This document shows, piece after piece, positions 24,451-36,502 of a stretch of DNA of 64,000 bases. The translations under genes and the position numbers were made by a program. Under the pieces are notes generated by a model. The model searched no databases. It was given only the letters and a program-made list of their open reading frames with translations, and was not told the DNA's origin. The stretch comes from Actinernus sp. WN-2022 (Eukaryota; Cnidaria; Anthozoa; Actiniaria; Actinernidae): the NCBI GenBank assembly GCA_030867875.1, contig JAOWCC010001634.1:100605321-100669320 (forward strand), in the 5' to 3' direction. Position 1 is the stretch's first letter. Each line of letters begins with the position of its first letter.

Positions 24451-27400
24451 GCTGCGGTATAAAAGCTGCACTGCAGTCTAAAGTCGAACTCGGAGACAAT
24501 TGCAGACGCCAGAAGCTGGTAAACAAGTGGTTTCTGTATCCCGTAGCGGTAGGAAAAACACGAAGACAGTCCTTACGCTCCTGTGCAACCACAGAAATAG
24601 CTTGAACTTATTCAGAACAGAGTTCTACGTTGATATTTCTCTTTTCTTTACATTCGGTGGCTTCTCAAATCTCAATCCGCCATTTTCGATGAGCCTCTCT
24701 GTACTTCGGCCAGCGTGCCCTATGCGCGACTTTATTATTTACATGACAAGTAACAATTATCCAATCACGGTTAAGTATTTCGATTGATTCTTACGCATGC
24801 GTTATCATTTTAGCCAATCAGCAAGGACCAAAAAATGGCTGTTACCAGAGCTCTCTCTGTGAGATGAACTCTGGGTACGAGACTGTGCAACAACAACCTA
24901 TTCAAAAACAAATTCAAAGCGAGCCGGCGGCCGTCACTGTTCACAAACCCGCTTTCAAACCTTGAGAACTTCTTTGGTAAATTACGATTTTTTTGGGTAA
25001 ACTCACAGTTTGAAGTTTGTTCAATTTCCCGTCGACTGTGAAAGTAAAAAGCTTAACTTTCACGTATTTTTCTTAACTTTTGGGGGTAGAAGTTCACTGT
25101 AATATGTTTTAAGGTCAATTTGCGCGGGAAATACCAGACTAATACGCACGCGCAGACGTTTGACCGCTGTGTGGGTATTGATAGGCGCGTAAAGATCCCT
25201 CGGAACGAGGTCCCTGCGTGGTAGGTACTTCGCTGACCAAATCTGAAGGCTCTGGCCTGGTGTTTCTAGCTAGCCCCCAATGCCTCGCGTACAAAATAAA
25301 TACAGACCCCAGGGTTGTGAAAAGATACAGCTGTTCTTCCTAAATACCAAAAATAGATGCTCTACAATGTCAGGGAAATATGAGGTACGTGAAACAAGAT
25401 CGATTTATTTTGTATATTTTAGTGACTAGTAGGATTTTGAAACGAATATGCCTGAGTGATATTGGAATATTGTATTTGTAGCCAAATGGGTTCAACTCCT
25501 TCGCTTGTTCGGCGTTGTAAAGGTCTAAGGTTAATAGTGAGCATTGTAAATATATACAGCCTTACAGTAGCATTTGAATACGAATCCGTCCTGAGTTTTT
25601 GGCGTTTTACGTGAATAATTTATTTGTTTTGGGGAACCATACATTAATAAATATGTTGTAACAACTGAAATATCCTACGACTACGAGAAGAAACTAGTCC
25701 AGTAAACAACACTGATTTCCCAGAAACATCTCGGGCCATATAAAATAATAAAGCGTATTGACATTCCGGATATGCTAAGCTATATTTCCTAAGTCTTAAG
25801 TCCTATAACTGAATTTTAATTATATGCTCTGTCACTGCGCTCCGCCGCATAGAAAATATTTAAAGTTGTATGTTAAACTAATGACGAATCGCCGGATACG
25901 AAAAACCAGGTTAAAACCTCACTTTGAGGAAAAATATATTCTGGAAACGTATGCTCCAACCCAATGCGAATTCGCCTAGACCCCTGGAGGTTAAGGGTCA
26001 TCAAAAGAAAAACTTACATCTGTAATCCGGCCTTAAACAGCGTTTGTACAGGAATGTCTAGAAAATTTTGGCCCGGATAACCAAGCGTGTAAACTGGTTG
26101 GCGTCAAGTGAAAACTATATGTAAATATCATCTTAAATAACAACTCCAAGTCTTTAGGGAAGAGCATGAGGTGCTACATAATTACGAATGCCCAACAAAA
26201 TACATTTGTATTGAGCAATTTAGATTTCATTTATTTTCACAAATCCGTTTTTCAAATTCATTAATAATTCATGAAGCAAAACAAAGGAAATCACTGAGCG
26301 ATAAGTGATCTGTAAAACTAATACAGACTTGTTCTGGTTTACATAAACTTTTGTTTCGATTTTCTCAACCAAAATGAGTTGTATCGCCAAAATAACTGAA
26401 AACACGATTCTATGCATCTAGACGTTTGATAAGTCAGATACAGAATTCGTGTCCATGCTTTGTGGGATTTAGAAACTCGCTTTCAGATCTCGCTTTTATG
26501 TAAATCCCATAAGGCATGGCCACTCATTCTGTATCTATTACTTACAGAACTATATGATAATAAAATAGAATTAAGTTCTGTGGTAGGTGTACAGGTGAGA
26601 ACATTGTGAAATATAATATTTGCCACATTTTTCATTGCTCATATACATGTGCTAATTAATGGGTTGTAATCAAGCTCCAGAGATTCAAATGACAAAGATG
26701 TGGCAGCCATGTTGGTGGAACTGACAACAGAAGCTAATAAGGCATCTTTTGTAAAGTCCACCAACATGGCCGTGATGACGTCATGTGCAAACTAAGATTA
26801 AGAATTTGCTAGTAGCAGTAGCTGAATATCCCTAAGTGCATTTTACAAATTCAAGGGATAGATATGGATACAACCTAGGATGTAAAATAATGTTGGCATA
26901 AGCCTCTTAGATACGCTTATATGATCTCAAGTGGGGCAAATTAATGCCAAGAATCAAAGGATATACTGACTAGATAATTATGTATTTAATCGATAATTAT
27001 ATATTAAAAATGATTAAACATATATGCACATAAGAGCATAGTCCTCTTCATAACCAAGCTGTTCTGTCACTCAGCCATGTAAGAATATATGATTTTTTGA
27101 GAATCTAATAAACATAGCCATCTGGTATGGAGTAACTGATGCTGATCAGTGGCATATCAGGGCAATATAGAACTTAGTGTTGAATAGTCTCAATCATTTC
27201 CCATGTGCAATTCCAGAGAGTAGATGGTTTACAATTAATTTTAAATACCTTTGCATACTGAGTGCTCTAACCCTTTCACTCCCGGACGTGTTTGGGCTCA
27301 ATTGGTGAAATGCAGAGTGCTATCTTAACCCTCCCCCTCAGTTCCAGTTTGGCTAGCCCAGGGTAGTTAAATACTGCTGACTTTTTAAACCAAGGGCTCA

Positions 27401-28277
27401 AACTTGCCCATGATACCATTCGGCAGAATTCTACGGACTCGGCAGCGGTGAGTATGGTTTCTTCTGTAGGTTTTCCAATGAAATGTGCTCTAATTTTGGA
27501 CAAATAAGCCACTGTAAGAGAGCTAGAGGACATCATTAAGTCTGAGGACGGCTGAAAAGTACTTTGCTTGCTTTTAGTAGGCTTTGTGAGGGGTTTCACA
27601 GGGTTTTTCTGTTGTGTTTCTGCTTTGAGACACATCAAACAATTCTTCAATGAAATCCTTGAAATTCTGCAGTTGGTCATCTTTTTCCCCTTCTCAACCT
27701 ATTAGGATGTGTTTTTGTCACTTTAAAGCAATGGCTTGAGTCCAAATCACAGCTCTTGGTTGTAGGGGTAAAAGACTTCTAAAAAAAACCTACAGGAGTC
27801 CCAGAGGGGGTCCCTTGTGATTTGTTGTTGATTACCCAGCATGCAATTGGAGGAGGGAGCAGGAAAATGTGGTCGAGTGAAATGCAGTGTAAACATGGCA
27901 TGGTTCACAGTCGCTTGGTGTGTTTTGTGCAAACAAACCTGCTGGTTGGAAAGATTAAACAAGGTACTGTAACGACTGAGTGGTTATTTTGTATTTGCTT
28001 TTGATTTCAAGTGCGAATGGGAAGGTTTTTTTGAGCGATTTTCAGCTCCTCAAAATTTGTCAAAATCGAAGAAACGAACAACGATCTCCAAAACAAATGC
28101 GTTTTTCTCCAAAGTGGGAGAGTCAAGCGATCCCTGTTATAGCTCTTGCTTTGAAGTTATTCATCCCTTGAAATTATATCACAACATCATATTTCCAGCA
28201 TGTCTAGGTTTGATGCAATAATTTTCTCCAGGTACATGCTTCATATTGGCCAGTTACGGCCGGTTCAGGAGCGAAAG
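24451..28277. other. No gene recognised; short repeats
   Basis: Contains a hairpin at about 26437-26537 (GATACAGAATTC...ATTCTGTATC), the inverted-repeat element at 26681-26790, and a - strand frame of 134 codons at 27276-27680. That frame looks partly protein-like in two different frames, so it may be an old pseudogene, but I cannot name it. Confidence 0.4.
26681..26790. mobile_element. Miniature element, CCATGTTGGT family copy 1
   Basis: A roughly 110-bp palindrome-like sequence with GGCAGCCATGTTGGT on the left and ACCAACATGGCCGTGATGA on the right. A close relative is at 42158-42305. Confidence 0.65.
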
Positions 28278-29170
28278 TAGCCTGAATTTCAGCCGTCTCC
28301 TCTGGGTTCGTTCCTCCCGAGAGAGACGTCTGAATTCAATAGCCGCTAATGCCGTCCAGTGACGTCACTACCAGAAAACCTGGTAGTGATTTTTGATTGG
28401 TTCATATTCTATAATTTCGCATAATTATCATAATTATCAGCCGAGGAGACGGCAGGATTCACTTTGGACTCGCGATTGTTGATCGTTGAGTTTCAGTGGA
28501 GTGATTGTCTTTGGCAAAGACCTTGAATTAGTAAGGAAAACATCTGGAAATGGATTGAAAGTGTCCTGCACAATAACCGGCCGACTAACTGTAAACATGT
28601 ACATTTTATCGCGTCGCGTCTGCGGGGTTGTTGACAATCGATTATTTGTTCACACTCGCAGTGGTAAAGACCGGGTAAAGAATGTCGCTACTTTATTCAA
28701 GGAACTGTTCTTTCCCGTAAATGAGTCTTCGTATTTCTTCGAAAATTCTCCATTACCCTTTCATGTTTTTCTACTTTTCCGTTGCATCATTTACATAGGT
28801 AATATCTCGTAGCTGTGTCGATTCGAACGGCAGATCGCGAGACATGTACAAAGATCAACGGAAAGACAAAGATCAACTGTACTTTGCCTCCAAATATAAC
28901 GATTTGTTGCTTCGGAAAGGCTTTCACAACATAAGAGGCACTTGAGAAGCAAATGGATGGAGATATATAATATAGGTAAGGCTTTTATTTTGGTCGGCAT
29001 AATCTCAAATAAATATTTCTCACGAACTTTTACTACCGCCGTGACAGTTTTATTTGCATAAGTTAAATTGTTAATCCGCCTTGACGTCACTGGACGGCAT
29101 TAGCGGCTATTGGATTCAGACGTCTCTCTCGGGAGGAACGAACCAGAGGAGACGGCTGAAATTCAGGCTA
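28278..29170. mobile_element. TAGCCTG-family element 2 (893 bp)
   Basis: The inverted ends start TAGCCTGAATTTCAGCCG and continue for about 90 bp on each side (GTCTCCTCTGG..., GACGTCACTGGACGGC). The 9-bp duplication GAGCGAAAG flanks it at 28269-28277 and 29171-29179. The interior has no recognised protein, so it is non-autonomous. Confidence 0.92.
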
Positions 29171-29356
29171 GAGCGAAAGGGTTAAGAAATCATTTTTGCC
29201 ATCAGCAATAGCAGCATGGAACTATAAAACTGTAAACTTATTCTATAATTAGTTACCTTCATAGCTCCAGTAACGATATGAGCTGATTCACACTGAACAC
29301 ATTTTTGAGACTGATTGTTAGATACAGACTATTATTTTTTGTTTCGTGGGTTAAGT

Positions 29357-29458
29357 TAGCCTGGAAAACGAGCCAACTCTTATCTCTCCACCACTCACCT
29401 ACTCACTCGTGAAAGAGTGAGTGGGGGAGTGATAAGAGTCAGCCTGTTTCCCAGGCTA
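29357..29458. mobile_element. TAGCCTG-family element 3 (102-bp hairpin)
   Basis: The ends TAGCCTGGAAAACGAGC and GCCTGTTTCCCAGGCTA enclose a second palindrome (CACTCACCTACTCACTCG... and complement). Flanks GGGTTAAGT (29348-29356) and GGGTTCAGT (29459-29467) match at 8 of 9 positions, again a 9-bp duplication. It is 187 bp from element 2. Confidence 0.75.
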
Positions 29459-29467
29459 GGGTTCAGT

Positions 29468-30037
29468 AAAACCACTCTAATTTGCAGACCCTAAGTTGAT
29501 TATAAAAGAGAGATTCATATTTATGAAATAATTATTTTTATTCAGAAACTTATACTCAACTTTGGGTAGAGGAGTTCCACTGAGGCTCTTGAACCCTGAC
29601 TCTGTTTAAGACGAAATTTAGAAAATTTCATACCCTGTATATAAGATTACAACCTAATCAGTATACCATATCTAAGACTTGAGGCACACCGAGAAGGTGC
29701 TGCTTTTACATAAAACCCAACAGACCTTCACCTCTTCTCAGATAATATGTAATAAAACTGTAGGGCCAAGTCAATTGTGGAAGATTTTAATTACCGAGCT
29801 ACATGTTTGTGGTTCCTGCATATATAAGCCATATATATAAACCATGCCTCCATTTTAGGCTGCTATAATTATGATGTAACCACTTATAAGCTGCACCCAA
29901 ACTTAAGCCAAATTAAGGACTGAAACATTTTACTTTACTGCAGCTTAGAAGTACCTTTATCATATTCCAGCAAATTTAGTCGAAAGAGAATGACTGAACA
30001 CAATTTAGATAATCTACGGATTAAGCATTTATATATA
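29468..30037. other. No gene recognised
   Basis: AT-rich non-coding sequence; nothing recognised. Confidence 0.4.
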
Positions 30038-30740
30038 TTTAGTATAATTTCATCAGTGAATATAGAGATTTCAGTGCTCTGATTGGTCGAGAATTACGTC
30101 ATACGTCGCTATATTCACCTGCAGAGCGCCTGGAGGTGAATGTAAATTGTATTAGTATATACCACACCAGTGAATATCACTTTTTGCGCGCTCTGATTGG
30201 CTACTCAAACAGTGAATATGATTTCATATTCACCTCCGAGCACAGGCAGCCCAAGTTCTGTATCTGTACTGTGTGACTAATACAGTTTTCCCGTATCAGA
30301 TATCGTGTACTAGAAAAAAATGAAAACAGTAAAATATTGAACTTTGAAGAACTTGTCCTGTGTTATCAAGTGACCTTAAGTATCATATTTCAATCTTAGC
30401 GCTCTGGGACTTGTTTTAGTAAATTTTCTAGCTCGCTCTTTTTCTTGTTTACTCTGTACTATATATATACAATATTTTACTGTTTTCATTTTTTTCTAGT
30501 ACACGATATCTGATACGGGAAAACTGTATTTAATAGTCACACAGTACAGATACAGAACTTGGGCTGCCTGTGCTCCGAGCAAAGCAGCGATCATCTCGTG
30601 CGAGTTTTGGTCCATTTGACAGAAAATAAAATACTATTTGGTGCTGGTTATTCACCTGGAGTGTGGTATATACTAAGCGGCTCGGTAAATATCCACCGCT
30701 ATTCACCGGCACTGAGGTGAATAATTGTTAAATATACAAG
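30038..30740. repeat. Inverted-repeat host sequence around the 332-bp hairpin element
   Basis: Short inverted blocks (AGTATATACCACACCAGTGA near 30158 versus TGGAGTGTGGTATATACT near 30657; TTCACC/GGTGAA motifs) flank the 332-bp element at 30241-30572. Similar blocks (GTGAATAATTGTTAAATATA, GTATAATTTCATCAGTGAAT) recur at 41540-41600. Probably an older MITE into which the hairpin inserted; its edges are uncertain. Confidence 0.45.
30241..30572. mobile_element. 332-bp hairpin element sharing ends with the 12.2-kb transposon
   Basis: Inverted arms of about 100 bp start CACAGGCAGCCCAAGTTC and end with the complement. The flanking 7-bp duplication is CTCCGAG (30234-30240 and 30573-30579). The terminal 15 bp, CACAGGCAGCCCAAG, and the 7-bp duplication length are the same as for the 12.2-kb two-gene element at 50492-62731. 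It has no gene, so I infer a non-autonomous derivative or client of that family. Confidence 0.85.
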
Positions 30741-31557
30741 GCATTTACCAAAATGGCCGCTCGCAAATTTACTGATGTTTCTCACAAAGAAAGAAATAAT
30801 ACGAAAGAAAAAGCTTTTCCAAAACCCACCAAAGAAACAACTAAATAAGTATGGCTAAACAGAAAACTATTTTTTTTCTAATCCATAAGCCTTCACATAC
30901 AAAGTTTACTTACGAGTTTCGGGTTGAGTTTATTTGGTCCTCATGAATCACAAACTTTCACAAGGAAATAACGTCTACTTAGAGCAATAAATAACACAAC
31001 GAGACCTTGTCCTACGAATTTGAGAACGGCTCGACTCAAAAAGAGTGTACTTACTTGGGTTATTTTCCTCGTGGTTCTTGATAGAAAAACAACAAGTTCT
31101 AGTACGTTTCATATTTCAGGGAGCCGTTGCTGTTTAATATATGCTCTTCTCTCGCCGCTCTCCTTGTGTTTTCAAGCTTTATCTCATACCGAAATCATTT
31201 GTCTCTTGAATTACTATTGTCTTTGATTCTGTGTTGGCTATAATCCACAAAACTAGTTCGTAGTTTCCAGCAATTTTTTCCTTTGAAGTGAACTTTGAGT
31301 TTGAAGTGAAGTTGAAAGCGGTTATTAAAATTAATTGGTCGGTTCTTCACTCGCCCGTCGCCGTGGCAGATTTTCAGTTTTCACCTATTTCCACTCATTT
31401 TCGCTGCATTTCCTCTATTTGTAACACGGTACGAGGTCTCAGAAGTGAAGACTGCTGCTTCAACTTGAATTCTAGTGTGCAGTTGGACTGTTTTTTCGGT
31501 ATTTCTATACTTTTAGAAAATCCATTCTTGTAGTCCCTGCAAGTCTCGTCGTGTCGG
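30741..31557. other. No gene recognised
   Basis: Only short open frames (31020-31226 and 31288-31533), without recognised domains. Confidence 0.4.
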
Positions 31558-31691
31558 TTTTAGTCCATGAGCCGAGGCACTTTTTAGTACCACTGGGTGT
31601 CACGTGACCTTAAAGTCGAAACGTTATGGATAATGAGCTGATATATACCATGAACTCTTTATTTATTCATATCCCTTTTGACTTTTAATGT

Positions 31692-33197
31692 AACAAGAGC
31701 CCATCTGGGCTTTCACTCGGGCCACATGAGATTGAAGATGTAATACACTTTCATTTGAAATCCTCTTAGTAATAACCCAAGGGAAGAATTATTAGCTGAA
31801 TTTAGCAGTCTTTAGTGGCCGGTAGCGCGGTGACTTTCATTCTCTGCTCCTCTAGTATATATGTAATTTAATAGTTTTGTTTTTCTCGTATGTTGACCTT
31901 TTAATTTAAACACTACTTATTCGTTTAACACACTGCATTTGAGTAGGCATATATTCATTGTTTTGAACCCGAGAATTAACCGTACTACCGTACTTCATGG
32001 TCCCTTTCTTTAGTAGTGAGTTGTCGGTCAGGTGATTGTAAACTCTCGTCATTTAGCATAGAAAATGTATTCTGATGAATAGGGATCGGGTTGTCATGTA
32101 CGAAAGATGGCTCTTGAACAAACTGATAAGCTTCAGTAGGTTGGGTAGTCTCGGAACATTGAGACCTTGGTCCTTATTGCGGGCTAACAAATTTATCCTC
32201 GTGAATAATCTAAAGAATTCCGTCTCTTCCGGTTTGAATTTGACTCATGTGCATGTTGCTTTTGGAGTTTCAAGGATATGTTGATCCAAAACTACAGGCA
32301 CTTGGGGTTTTTCATTGACTTGTGAACTTGCAGGCTCTGTAATTTGTTTTGTTTTCTTAGTATAATATAAAGTGTTGAACATGTTCATGTTCTCAAGCAT
32401 GTCGCGCGTGACCTCTGTTTCTTCATTCATTAAGTTCTCTACTTTCATCTGTAATCTGGGAAACTCAATCTTTGCCCATGCCTTCGCACATAACTATTCT
32501 TGTTGTTAAGTAGACGTGGATGATTATAAGTAAAATCCTTCGACAGCTTGTACCGTTTCCGCTAGGTCAATATCCTCGCTGGAACGAAATAACTTGATCT
32601 CAATACTCTCTGATCCAACTTACGGTAAATTTAAATCTCTGACAGTTTTTAAGAGACTCGTAATATTGGTCTTGAAGTGCCTTCACCCAAAATAATATGT
32701 TTTCCTCGGATGTTTTAAATGCAGCACAGCGAGCCGATGGCTTATAGATTCCAATATCTATTTCTTCGAATTTTAGCTTTCCGGATCCTGGCCCCAGTTC
32801 ACTGGCTTCAGGTCGTCGTACGTGTCGTATCACTGGCCATCTGGGTAAAAAACGCGGTCCTTCGGCTCCGTCAATAGCTCCAGTTGAAATATCCTAAGCC
32901 TGTTGGAAGGCTTTCGCACGAGTGAAGTTAAATAAAACATTAAACTGGCTTACATTTGAGAGATGAGACTCCAAACTAGAGAGAAAGTTCCTCGCGGGTC
33001 TTCCGCCATCTTGCTTTACTGTATTAAATTATGTAAATAAATTAACCTGGCGATTGTTGCGTGACCAGCACAGTGCAATCTGATTGGTGTGAATTTGACC
33101 TTTAACGCATGCGCAGAAATTTTGCGACACCCAACAAAAAAATATATATATAACGACTTGCATTTTAAGACTCGGTGCTGCCACAGGCAGCCCGAGT
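31692..33197. mobile_element. 1.5-kb insertion in the left terminal repeat (Helitron-like or Harbinger-like ends)
   Basis: The inverted partner at 41167-41180 shows the unbroken target, so the inserted piece can be defined almost to the base. One junction begins CAAGAGCCCATCTGGGCTT (hairpin) followed by CACTCGGGCC. The other ends GGCAGCCCGAG with a CTCGG...CCGAG hairpin. TAA occurs at both junctions: either a 3-bp duplication (Harbinger-like) or an A|T insertion without duplication (Helitron-like). The ACTCGGGC inverted repeats set at unequal distances from the ends favour the Helitron/Helentron type. The insertion carries the gene fragments at 32245-32880. Confidence 0.6.
32245..32880 (-). 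pseudogene. Unknown coral-type gene fragments inside the 1.5-kb insertion
   Basis: Two - strand coding-like pieces. The first (about 32880-32633) includes IDIGIYKPSARCAAF and FWVKALQDQYYESLKN and ends at a good donor (ACC|GTAAGT). The second (32448-32245) includes LENMNMFNTLYYTKKTKQ and VPVVLDQHILETPKA. They read like exons of one gene with an intron between, and a possible start exon lies at 33009-32954. I could not make the phases fit throughout, so the copy may be broken. I do not recognise a domain; it could be a captured host gene fragment or an accessory gene of the element. Confidence 0.5.
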
Positions 33198-33901
33198 AAT
33201 GATGTTGTTATAGTCGCAAACAGTTGTTTTCACAATAGGCTTTATGCCATGCACAAAATTTTATTAATGTTCTTCATTGGGGTCACGTGACAATGACGTC
33301 ATTTTCAAGAAGAGCTGAAAATTTAAGATAAAGCAGAAATAAAATATTATAATTAACCAATAAATACAAATTTCCAATTGTAAACAGTAACGCTACATTA
33401 AACTAAGTCTTATAACTAAACTTGGCCTGTTTTTTTTCTATGAATGTGTTATATTATCGCGAGTTTACTCAATATTTATGTAAACCGGAAGTAGTTTTGG
33501 GTACCCTGTGGTAAAACAGAAAATATGGATATTTCGGAGTTTTTCATCTTTCGAAACAAATTCCTTAAATTTATCCATATTATGATAGTCTTTATATAAG
33601 AGCCATCGAAATGGCAAGTTATGTTTTATTTATTCTGCAGAGCGTCAGTGGGCAATCTCGTGCAGTATATTTGTATTGTGATTTTAAAAGTGTGCCAAAT
33701 ATCTTATAATTGTTTTACCATAAAGGTTAATATGAAGCAGTTCTTTATATCATTTGTGGGTTAGCCTTAGCAGCGTTTTTTGATTTTTTACCATATTTAA
33801 TTTGGTATAATTATGTAAAGCAATGAAAATGGAATTGTGGGAAAGCACAATGCATTGTGGGTATCCAAGATAATGACTCCCTTGTCAGGTTAGTATGTTT
33901 T

Positions 33902-35758
33902 ACCAGAAGTCCATAACTAGAAGTGTCCATCTCCCACTATAGGGTTTGCATCAGTTTACAGAGTAGTCTATTTATAGAAAGCTTTTCCCGCCATCTCGCA
34001 GCCAATCATATTCTTCGAAAATTTATCAGCAGTACCTGATTGGCTAATACAGCGATTTCCTTTGTTTGTAATATTGTACAGTTATTTATAAATGCGACAA
34101 AATTTTGGCGGACAAGCCGAGCGAATGCTACTTGCTAGTGTAGCCGAAACGTCTTGATAATCCGCTATTTCGCATTTATAACAGGCAAGAACTGGTGAGC
34201 ACCATATGTTCAGGAAATACCATTATAAACCAGAACATGTGGTTCCTTTGTAACCTTTTATTTTTCCGTTTCATCCGTTTCAGACTTCGTGTTTACAGCA
34301 CTTGTGTGATGTATACAGAACGAAGCTAAGTTTTTGTCTTTTGGTTCATAAACACAGATTTTTGTAGTGATATTTGGCATAAATACAGCAAGTGATAAAT
34401 ATCACATACAAATCATGCTATTTTTGTTAATAATATGACCTAAGAAATGTACTGAAAAAGACAATCACATGTTCTCTCAAGAGTAATTAAGTGCACCGAG
34501 TTTGTTTACTTTGAGTTTGAGCTCAAGTGAACATTTGAAAATCCTGTACTGAAGTAATTTGCGTTTGGCAGATAAAAGAACAGCCCGGCAAATCTCCAAG
34601 CAAGGCTTCGACTGGAACTGAATAAAAATAGCTATAAACTGTGAAAAAAGTCGATTTCTGGTACGCTTAACACTAGCAAGAAGCGAAGTTTGATTTCAGG
34701 CAGTTCATCAAACACAATCAAACAATGAAACAGTTGTCACTTTGCTGTTTTATTAAAGACACTAACTGTTGTACATCTCCAAGAATAAACTTCACAATCG
34801 AAAACTAGAAAGCTGAACGCAACTATCACAGCTGGAAATGAAATTCCAGTTGTTAAAATTAGTACAAACAAGGGTTTTTTCTTCAGACAACCAGTGAACA
34901 AGATTATTAGAAGATTTGAATCAAATGCCTCACGGCAAAGGGTCATATGCGACCGAGTTTCCAAGGCCGATTTCAATGACAATGGATTAAAAACAAAACA
35001 ATTAAATAAAGAAGTAAAAGTAAACTTGGCTTACTTTGATTTAATTTTGTCCTTGTATAATGTCAGTTGTTCCTGGCCAGATGAATGTGAATTTTCGGTT
35101 CCGTTTTCATTCATTGTCATAATTCAAAATTTTATACTCGTCGCTAGTCAACACTTGAAGACTTGAAAATCACTTTTAACTTTTCAAATCACCCCAAGAT
35201 CCATTAGCAGAGGCACAGATGATCAGTCTATACATTTCGTTTCATTACAATTCCAATATCTTCAATTTTAGTCGTCAAAAGCCCGACATTTGCCACCGTA
35301 CTTAGCTTTGTAGTTTGTACTTGTAGCACCGCTTGGCGAACTTTATGTACTGAGCTTCAAACCGGGGGGCACTGCTTGCATAATAAAGGGGAGGTATGTG
35401 AGGTATCGTCTTCAGAGCCCGACCCAGTTTGCAAAATAAAATGTAACGAAGGTGTTTTTATTAACCAGAATTTCCAATAAAATATGAAAATCAACCCGAA
35501 TTGATAGTTGATTTGCTCCAAAACAAGATTTAGTTTGCCAAATTGGGCTCAAACCTTTATCCGGTACTGCCGCACATCTCATTTACGTCGTGTACATGAG
35601 TGCCCCCCCGGAGCCATGACTCTCGCATCTGACCCAATGTCCGCCATTGATTTTCCCCGCGAAATTTGAGATTAGCATTTCTAAAAATAGACTACTCTGT
35701 AAACTGATGGGCCGCTACCCCAATACCAGATGGACACTTCTGGTTATGGACTTCTGGT
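33902..35758. mobile_element. 1.86-kb inverted-repeat element nested in the Academ-like transposon
   Basis: The ends are ACCAGAAGTCCATAAC and its complement, followed inwards by AGAAGTGTCCATC and GTTTACAGAGTAGTC on both sides, giving about 70 bp of interrupted inverted repeats. No large gene; the 81-90-codon frames inside are unsupported. The right third (35085-35758) has a direct, nearly identical copy at 43640-44316. Confidence 0.8.
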
Positions 35759-36059
35759 TTTACTCATTGCTATTAATCATGTTTCATTTCTTATTATTTT
35801 GATATTTGATAGGCAAAATTTACGTAAAATAGTCCAGTTTTGTTTATAGTTTATACAAATTATTGATTTAGAACATTTCTAAAATATACTTACAGGTCTT
35901 CTAGGTCTGTTTATTACGGTCATTTTACAGATAAGTCAGTGTGTTATGAATGTTGCAATTCTTATTATTTCGGTATTTGATAGGCAAGATGTGTGTAATA
36001 TAGTCCTGTTTTGTTTATAGTTTATACAAATTTTTGATTTAGGACATTTCTATGATAAA

Positions 36060-36290
36060 CTTGCTGGTCTATTAATTAATATTATTATTATTATCTTTTG
36101 AATTTTTAACGTTTTCTTGCCAGTTCACTTGTAAACCCTGAAGAAGGTTGGCCGTGCCAGCCGAAATATTGGTAATATAAATTACCCATTACCGTATAAT
36201 CAGCCTTTCTTCGTTGTTACTGTTTACAAATTTTCGCTGATTAGATCCCTCCAAGGTGATCCGGTATTATACTTCGTCCGTTGGTCCCTG
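36060..36290. repeat. Repeat with hammerhead-like motif
   Basis: Contains CTGAAGA (36138-36144), then a 7-bp potential stem GGTTGGC/GCCAGCC with a CGT loop, then GAAAT, then a segment ending CCAAGGTGATCCGG that recurs inverted at 46166-46220. The layout recalls hammerhead-ribozyme cores seen in Penelope-like and other repeats, but one extra A sits before the stem. Confidence 0.45.
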
Positions 36291-36502
36291 CAGTTTTACA
36301 GTATTTGGTCTATTAAGGTTTTTTTTTTTTTCGGAATGAACCTGTAAAAAATGTGTAATCAGAATAGGTCTATTGATTTCAGAGAAGCGAAAACAAGGGA
36401 GCGAGGAGGTGCATAATAATATTACAAAGCGCTTCCGAACATATACAAGCACGGCAGAATGCATAATACATTGCACTGGCAAACGACCTTGACAATCAGG
36501 GT

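Noticed and set aside
27276..27680. 134-codon - strand frame as a gene
   Set aside because: Protein-like stretches switch frame and the alternative frame has stops; at best an unrecognised pseudogene.
31692..33197. Member of the CACAGGCAGCCC family because of CACAGGCAGCCCGAG at 33183
   Set aside because: The motif lies in the interior direction at the insertion's end as part of a hairpin, with no matching opposite terminus or 7-bp duplication.
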